From Maricaulis sp048268525 (GTDB lineage Bacteria; Pseudomonadota; Alphaproteobacteria; Caulobacterales; Maricaulaceae): a DNA stretch of 64,000 nt. Below are positions 59,775 through 64,000 of this stretch, one piece after another. How positions within the stretch are numbered: the first letter of the stretch is position 1; each line of letters begins with the position of its first letter. Where the stretch lies: contig NZ_JBLWVH010000002.1 in assembly GCF_048268525.1 (NCBI RefSeq), positions 62,001 to 126,000 of the forward strand, read 5' to 3'. The position numbers and the translations under genes were made by a program. Below the pieces are notes generated by a model. That model saw only the letters and a program-made list of their open reading frames with translations. It searched no databases and was not told the DNA's origin.

Positions 59775-59802
59775 AAAAGGGGCGCCCTCGGGCGCCCTTT
59801 TT
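59775..59802 (+). terminator. Rho-independent terminator after the cupin gene
   Basis: GGGCGCC pairs with GGCGCCC around a CTCG loop, flanked by AAAAG on the left and TTTTT on the right, which extend the stem. It is about 20 bases after the cupin stop and can work on the + strand. Confidence 0.9.
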
Positions 59803-59826
59803 CGTTGTGGCCCAATTTTACCGTCA

Positions 59827-59844
59827 CCCTGACGAAGGTCAGGG
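59827..59844. repeat. Short palindrome next to the nonulosonic-acid cluster
   Basis: CCCTGAC and GTCAGGG pair around a short GAAG loop, within CCCTGACGAAGGTCAGGGCCCAGG, a common dispersed alphaproteobacterial sequence. It lies between convergent genes and may help end the - strand cluster. Confidence 0.55.
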
Positions 59845-59858
59845 CCCAGGTCGATTGA

Positions 59859-60776
59859 TCACAACTCCGCCCGGTCATCCGGTGCGTGTTGCGGGCGCAG
59901 CCAGTCGCTGCCGTTATCGTCCGGCTTGCCGGTGGCGGCATCATAGCGGCCGCGGCGCAGATTGCGGCGGCGGTTGATCTCGCTGGCGGCCGGCTTCTTG
60001 TCACCATCCCCGAGCGCGATTTCCAGATTGCGTAGATCGGCGATCATGGCGGCCAGCTCGTCCATCTCCATCGCGAAGGGGTGATCCGGCCCCGGCGTCG
60101 CGCGATCAAAGGTGACGTGTTTCTCGATCACTACCGCGCCCAGCGCCGCCGCGGCAATCGGTGCCATGGCACCGGGTGAGTGGTCGGACAGGCCGACCGG
60201 CAGGCCCAGCGTCTTCTTCAGCGTGGTGATGGCCGACAGGTTGAGATCGTCCCAGGCCGGCGGATAGCTGGCGGCGCAGTGCAGGACGGTCAGATGCGGG
60301 CAGCCGCTGCGGGTCAGGGTGGTGACCGCTGTGGTCACCTCGTCGAGATAGCTGGCGCCGGAGGACAGGATCAGGCGCTTGCCGGTCGCCCCCAGGGCTT
60401 CCAGAAGCGGGGTGAAGGTCAGGTCGCCCGAAGCAATCTTGTAGCGTTTGACGCCGAGGCTCTCCATCAACTCGACAGCGTCGAGCGAGAAGGGCGTCGA
60501 CATGAATTCAACGCCATTGTCCGCAGCGCAGGCCATCAACGGGGCGTGCCAGTCATCGGGCAGGCCGGCATTGCCAAAGGCGGCGAATTTCGGATTTTCG
60601 GAGACAGACCCGTCGGCACCCTTCACGAAACGGGCGATCAGCCCCTCTCGGGTCAGCGTCTGGAACTTGACCACATCGGCGCCGGCCTTGGCGCTGGCTT
60701 CGATATAGCGCTTGGCCTGGTCGAGATCGCCGCCGTGATTGGAGCCGATTTCGGCGATGACATCGATATGGGTCAT
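59859..60776 (-). CDS. N-acetylneuraminate synthase-like (NeuB) protein
   Basis: A 305-residue NeuB-like synthase that condenses a hexosamine derivative with phosphoenolpyruvate. The TIM-barrel signatures VIAEIGSNHGGDLDQAKRYIEASAKAGADVVKFQT, FMSTPFSLDAVELMESLGVKRYKIASGD and GLSDHSPG and the late ERHVTFDRATPGPDH-type stretch are present. The usual C-terminal SAF (antifreeze-like) domain is missing or very shortened, with an odd Arg-rich end. It is the terminal gene of a five-gene unit for a nonulosonic acid such as legionaminic or pseudaminic acid. Activity without a full SAF is uncertain. Confidence 0.85.
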   Translation of the reverse strand: MTHIDVIAEIGSNHGGDLDQAKRYIEASAKAGADVVKFQTLTREGLIARFVKGADGSVSENPKFAAFGNAGLPDDWHAPLMACAADNGVEFMSTPFSLDAVELMESLGVKRYKIASGDLTFTPLLEALGATGKRLILSSGASYLDEVTTAVTTLTRSGCPHLTVLHCAASYPPAWDDLNLSAITTLKKTLGLPVGLSDHSPGAMAPIAAAALGAVVIEKHVTFDRATPGPDHPFAMEMDELAAMIADLRNLEIALGDGDKKPAASEINRRRNLRRGRYDAATGKPDDNGSDWLRPQHAPDDRAEL

Positions 60777-60779
60777 GGA

Positions 60780-61508
60780 TCAGGAAGCCAGGTCTGTGAG
60801 AATGGATTTGAGAACGTTGGTCTCGTCGTAGAGACGGCACAGGTGTTCGGTATCGACCGGCCAGTCACGGTCAACCAGCGCCGCATAAAGCGCGCGGACC
60901 AGCTCGAGGTCCTCGATCGTGTCGACCGAGACATCGAGGTCCGGGCGACGCAGCGACTCCGGAAAGTCGACGGCGTGACAACGGAACCGGTCGAGGTGAT
61001 CGCGGATGAAGACCGTCACGTGCTCGCGGTCACGCGCGGTCGTCTCGGCGGCCTCGGCAAGCTGGCGCAGGACGCCGGTCTCGACGACCTCGGCGCGCAG
61101 ACCCTTGGGCAGGTGTCCGGCGCTGGGGCGGGTATATTCGGCCTGGTGTTCGCGGTGTTCGGCCACGCAGCGCGCGATGACCGCCGGGTCGCGGAACGGG
61201 CTGTCCGAGGTGATGCGGATGATGGTCTTCGCCAGGGTCTGTTCGGCGACCAGCAAGAAGCGCGACAGCACGTCCTCTTCCGAACCGCGGAAGACGCGGA
61301 TGCCCTCGCGCTCGGCCAGCGCCACAACGGCGTCGTCGTCCGGATTGGTCGTGGTGGCAATCACCAGCTCGTCGACGCCCTCGATCGTGCGCAGCTGGCG
61401 GCACTGATAGCTCAGCAGTGAGACGTCATCGTGGAGCGTTTCCAGGATCTTGCCGGGCAGCCGGTTTGAGCCGGTGCGGGCCTGGATAACGGCAACAGTT
61501 CGGGTCAT
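60780..61508 (-). CDS. Cytidylyltransferase-like (SpsF/NeuA-type) protein
   Basis: A 242-residue nucleotidyltransferase fold: VAVIQARTGSNRLPGKIL with the signature RxGSxRLPGK, then VIATTTNPDDDAVVAL and RITSDSPFRDP. This is the CMP-sugar or SpsF group, normally activating nonulosonic acids or acting in spore-coat or polysaccharide synthesis. The ATG overlaps the upstream ATP-grasp gene stop (ATGA), and the NeuB gene follows three bases after its stop. With NeuB it could make a CMP-sugar, but SpsF-like members can differ in role. Confidence 0.85.
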   Translation of the reverse strand: MTRTVAVIQARTGSNRLPGKILETLHDDVSLLSYQCRQLRTIEGVDELVIATTTNPDDDAVVALAEREGIRVFRGSEEDVLSRFLLVAEQTLAKTIIRITSDSPFRDPAVIARCVAEHREHQAEYTRPSAGHLPKGLRAEVVETGVLRQLAEAAETTARDREHVTVFIRDHLDRFRCHAVDFPESLRRPDLDVSVDTIEDLELVRALYAALVDRDWPVDTEHLCRLYDETNVLKSILTDLAS

Positions 61509-62554
61509 CTGCTTGTCTCCGTGCTCGGCGGGATTTCGATGTCTTGCCATGATCGGACCATACGCGTGGGAGTGTAGGGCGGAAAGGTTGACGGGATATG
61601 GCCGGACAAGTGCTCGCGTCCGGCCAGCATGCGCACCAGCAGGGCTGGGATATTGAGACCGGCCAGTGTCATCAGATACCCAAAACCCCACATGCGCGGA
61701 TTGATTTCAAGCAGGTAGGGCGGAGCGTCCTTTGTCGGACGTTTCACCTCGACCGCTGCCAGCCCATGCCAGGGACCGGAGGCCTGCAGCACTGCCAGTC
61801 CTGCGGCCATGAGTTCAGGGTCATCGACGGTCTCGCCGGCAATGGCGACACCGCCGGTCGGTGGGTTGGTTTGCAGTTTGCGGTGCAGGGTGGAGACGAC
61901 CAGGTCGCCGCGATTCCATAGCGAGCCGATGGTGTAGACAGTCTCGGCGCCGCCGGGGATCAGCTGCTGGACGAGACTCGGGCCGTGCTCTGCCGCCGTC
62001 TCCCGCCACATCGACGCCAGCTCGTCGGCGCTGGCCGGATAACAGACGCCGCGTGCACCGCGCGATGTGCGGGGTTTTACGACACAGGGAAACCCGCCGG
62101 ACCAGTCGGCCAGATCGTCAGCGCTGGTGGGCTGCAAGGTTTGCGGATGCGGTAGGCCGACGCGTTTGACGCGCTCCAGCAAAAGGCCCTTGTCGATCCC
62201 GAAGGCGATGACGTCCGGATCGGCGACCGGGACCCGCAGACCGGCCTCGCTCCATTCACGTGCCACGGGTGCCAGGGCGGCGATTTCGGCTTCGGAACCC
62301 GGGATGATGATGTCGAGCTTGCGGTCCGTGCAGAGCGTTCGAACGGCCGTCCTGTAGGCCTCGGGATCGGTCGCGGAGGGCAGGACCACACTTGTAGTGC
62401 CTGGCTCGAACATGCCGCCGGCCAGCGGATTGATATCGGCGGCCACCAGCTTGATGTCGGGATCGGCCTGGCGAAGCGAGCGCAAAGTGCCCAGTCCGGG
62501 GGGCGCGCCCACACCGGTCACGAGGACACCCTTTGTCAGTGCGGCCAGGCTCAT
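61505..62554 (-). CDS. ATP-grasp protein
   Basis: A 349-residue ATP-grasp enzyme. A pre-ATP-grasp Rossmann-like part (VLVTGVGAPPGLGTLRSLRQADPDIKLVAADINPLAGGMFEPG) is followed by the ATP-binding domain with FPCVVKPRTSRGARGV and ending in VKRPTKDAPPYLLEINPRMWG, with the metal-binding ExNPR. It ligates carboxylates to amines. The ATG overlaps the sulfotransferase stop (ATGA); a GTG at 62566 adds four residues. In a nonulosonic-acid cluster it might modify the sugar, for example with an amino acid. The substrate is inference. Confidence 0.87.
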   Translation of the reverse strand: MSLAALTKGVLVTGVGAPPGLGTLRSLRQADPDIKLVAADINPLAGGMFEPGTTSVVLPSATDPEAYRTAVRTLCTDRKLDIIIPGSEAEIAALAPVAREWSEAGLRVPVADPDVIAFGIDKGLLLERVKRVGLPHPQTLQPTSADDLADWSGGFPCVVKPRTSRGARGVCYPASADELASMWRETAAEHGPSLVQQLIPGGAETVYTIGSLWNRGDLVVSTLHRKLQTNPPTGGVAIAGETVDDPELMAAGLAVLQASGPWHGLAAVEVKRPTKDAPPYLLEINPRMWGFGYLMTLAGLNIPALLVRMLAGREHLSGHIPSTFPPYTPTRMVRSWQDIEIPPSTETSR

Positions 62555-63516
62555 GAGGCTCGCCACTGGTCGAGTGGCCGGCCGAGCAGGTCTTCCAGGG
62601 CGGCGATCTCGGGCTCGAAACGGGCCTGCAACCTGGTGCGGGTCCGGGCGGCCATCGGTGGTATCGACACCGCATCGTCCTGGATCGGCGGGTAGACGCC
62701 GTCGGCACTGGTGGCACCTGAAACACCGGTCACCGGCGCGATCAGTTCGGCGTGGAGCGTTTCGAAACTGTCCGTGTCCCGGTGGTCGTATGCCCCTTCA
62801 AGGATCGGCATTTTCGAGCGCGGAATGCCGCCGGTATTGAAGCGTTTCTCGACGGTGACCGGTGCATCGGCGTCGATTTCGAGAAACTCGAAGATGCGAC
62901 GCACGGTGCCGGGACCGTCCTGGTCCAGCTCGTCCTGCAGCAGAACCAGCATGCCGGGAAAGCGGTCGCGAAACTGGCGCAGGCGGTCCGCATAACAGCC
63001 CGTGTCGGCATACAGCCACTGGAAGCCCCAATTGGAGGCAATGCGCCGCGGCTCGTCGGCGAGGGCTTTTTCGAAGGAGTAGAATTCGGCGTCCCGTCGG
63101 ACATTCTGGAGATAGTGCGACCATGTGCGGTCGATCGGGGTCCTCAAAATGGCAATGATCCGCGTGTCGGGGCCGCAATAGGTCATTACACGCCGGGCCG
63201 CGATCGCCGCGTAAGCGTAATAGTCCGGCGATACGTCGCCGACCCGGGCCTGGCCGTCATGGTCGGCAAACAGTGCCTGGTAGTCGCTGACATCGGGCGC
63301 GGTGTCGAAATGATAGAAGGCCGGCCAGTAGACTGACCCGTCGCCGACGCCGGAGAAGAAGCGGCCTTCCTTGCGGACCCGGGACAGGAAGACGTCGGGA
63401 TGCTGGCTGAGATAGTGGTAAAGCGAGGTTGTACCGGACTTGGGGGCGCCGATGACCAGGAAGTTCGGCCAGACCTGGTCGATTGCGGCGCCGGAGTTCG
63501 GTGTCTCAAGGGTCAT
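62551..63516 (-). CDS. PAPS-dependent sulfotransferase
   Basis: A 321-residue cytosolic or membrane-side sulfotransferase. The 5'-phosphosulfate loop is IGAPKSGTTSLYHYL at residues 22-36, and the 3'-phosphate motif RIIAILRTPIDRTWSHYL is near residue 125, with the catalytic-type His region WSHY. The C-terminal part is a helical bundle. It transfers sulfate from PAPS to a sugar or lipid. Located within the nonulosonic-acid operon, its acceptor is probably a surface sugar, by inference. Confidence 0.92.
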   Translation of the reverse strand: MTLETPNSGAAIDQVWPNFLVIGAPKSGTTSLYHYLSQHPDVFLSRVRKEGRFFSGVGDGSVYWPAFYHFDTAPDVSDYQALFADHDGQARVGDVSPDYYAYAAIAARRVMTYCGPDTRIIAILRTPIDRTWSHYLQNVRRDAEFYSFEKALADEPRRIASNWGFQWLYADTGCYADRLRQFRDRFPGMLVLLQDELDQDGPGTVRRIFEFLEIDADAPVTVEKRFNTGGIPRSKMPILEGAYDHRDTDSFETLHAELIAPVTGVSGATSADGVYPPIQDDAVSIPPMAARTRTRLQARFEPEIAALEDLLGRPLDQWRAS

Positions 63517-63598
63517 GGTCGGGGCAGGCCTTCTGTGAAATGGGGGGGCGAATCGTTCGCCCGCCCAGGCTCCAATGGACGCTGTTCAGCTTAAGGAT

Positions 63599-64000
63599 TT
63601 ACTGCGATTCCCTGATGGCGGTGGTGGCGAGCTCGCAAAGATGCCGGGCGACACGGCCGGCTCCGCCGCCATCGACCAGTGCCTGTCCCGTCCGGGCCAT
63701 GTCGCAACGCCTCCCAAAGTCGCTCGCAAGGGCCGTCAGGGCCGTGTCGAACCGGTGCTCGAAGCCGGGGTCCGCCGGATTGAGACTGATCCCCAGGCCT
63801 CCACTTTCGAATTGACCGGCCCGCTCGATCTGGCTGTCTACGATTGGCAGGCAAAGCGTTGGCAGGCCGGTCGCGGCGGCTTCATGCAGGGAGGTGCCTC
63901 CCGCCAGAACGCCAATGTCCGCGCGTCGCAGTGCTTCGATCATGGGTTCGACCGGACCGTCACGAGCCGGGCCACGCGTGTCGAGCTCCAGATCGGGGCA
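63599..64000 (-). CDS. PseG-like UDP-sugar hydrolase, C-terminal part
   Basis: The frame is open to the window end; the N-terminal part is lost. It ends ADIGVLAGGTSLHEAAATGLPTLCLPIVDSQ, matching the PseG-type GT-B fold with its AGGTSLHEAxAxGLP donor-site motif (GGSTxWExxxxGLPSL in known PseG). PseG removes UDP from a 2,4-diacetamido sugar before NeuB condensation. An internal Met at 63943 is not the true start. It begins the gene order PseG, sulfotransferase, ATP-grasp, cytidylyltransferase, NeuB. Confidence 0.8.
   Translation of the reverse strand, partial: CPDLELDTRGPARDGPVEPMIEALRRADIGVLAGGTSLHEAAATGLPTLCLPIVDSQIERAGQFESGGLGISLNPADPGFEHRFDTALTALASDFGRRCDMARTGQALVDGGGAGRVARHLCELATTAIRESQ

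Noticed and set aside
63546..63562. GGGCGAA/TTCGCCC hairpin as a terminator
   Set aside because: There is no T-run on the - strand after the hairpin. Probably only a local palindrome between two genes of the cluster.

Overview
The window looks like a chromosomal segment of a GC-rich, marine-type alphaproteobacterium, most likely of the Maricaulis/Hyphomonas/Caulobacter kind. The basis is gene content and order (thyA-mazG-folA, hflKC-degP-miaA, mreBCD-mrdA-rodA), a TipN-like polarity protein, two TonB-dependent receptors, and a diheme/beta-helix lipoprotein pair that I recall from Hyphomonas. No plasmid, prophage, insertion sequence, CRISPR array or rRNA was recognised. One tRNA (Lys, CTT) is present.

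Layout. 1-2.0 kb: a VOC-family gene fragment, then an AT-richer strip with a small lipoprotein, a small membrane protein, a frame-broken Rhs/YD-repeat tail, and copy 1 of a long palindromic element. 2.0-16.8 kb: core operons for dTMP/folate, HflKC and Deg proteolysis, tRNA prenylation, a divergent ketol-acid reductoisomerase, and rod-shape synthesis. 16.9-23.7 kb: a sodium symporter, an aminopeptidase, and a block of two methyltransferases, a prenyltransferase-repeat protein and a glycosyltransferase. 23.8-28.5 kb: an MFS transporter and an Mla-type lipid transport operon. 28.5-35.6 kb: the TipN-like protein, membrane and NTF2-like proteins, and aromatic-catabolism enzymes (MaiA and FAH type) beside a MarR regulator.

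35.8-40.3 kb: a YfiR-like periplasmic protein, a TonB receptor and a methyl-accepting chemotaxis protein in a row. 40.3-45.4 kb: a DUF900 hydrolase, then a tightly overlapping operon of a small possible DNA-binding protein, PspA, YqiJ and the flotillin YqiK. 45.5-50.8 kb: tRNA-Lys, secreted lipoproteins, an HPt protein, chorismate mutase, a GST and a CoxE-type VWA protein. 50.9-57.4 kb: a TonB receptor, a TetR regulator, a diheme cytochrome-like lipoprotein, a beta-helix lipoprotein and a hexapeptide acetyltransferase. This block lies between the VWA gene and its usual partner, a MoxR ATPase (58.0-58.9 kb). 59.0-64.0 kb: a cupin protein and a nonulosonic-acid (sialic-like) cluster with NeuB, a cytidylyltransferase-like protein, an ATP-grasp enzyme, a sulfotransferase and a PseG-like protein cut by the window end.

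The most promising under-described systems are the TonB/TetR/diheme/beta-helix unit at 50.9-56.7 kb, the PspA-flotillin operon at 41.6-45.4 kb, and the YfiR/TonB/MCP row at 35.9-40.2 kb. All functional calls rest on reading the sequence and remembered family signatures. No database search was run.
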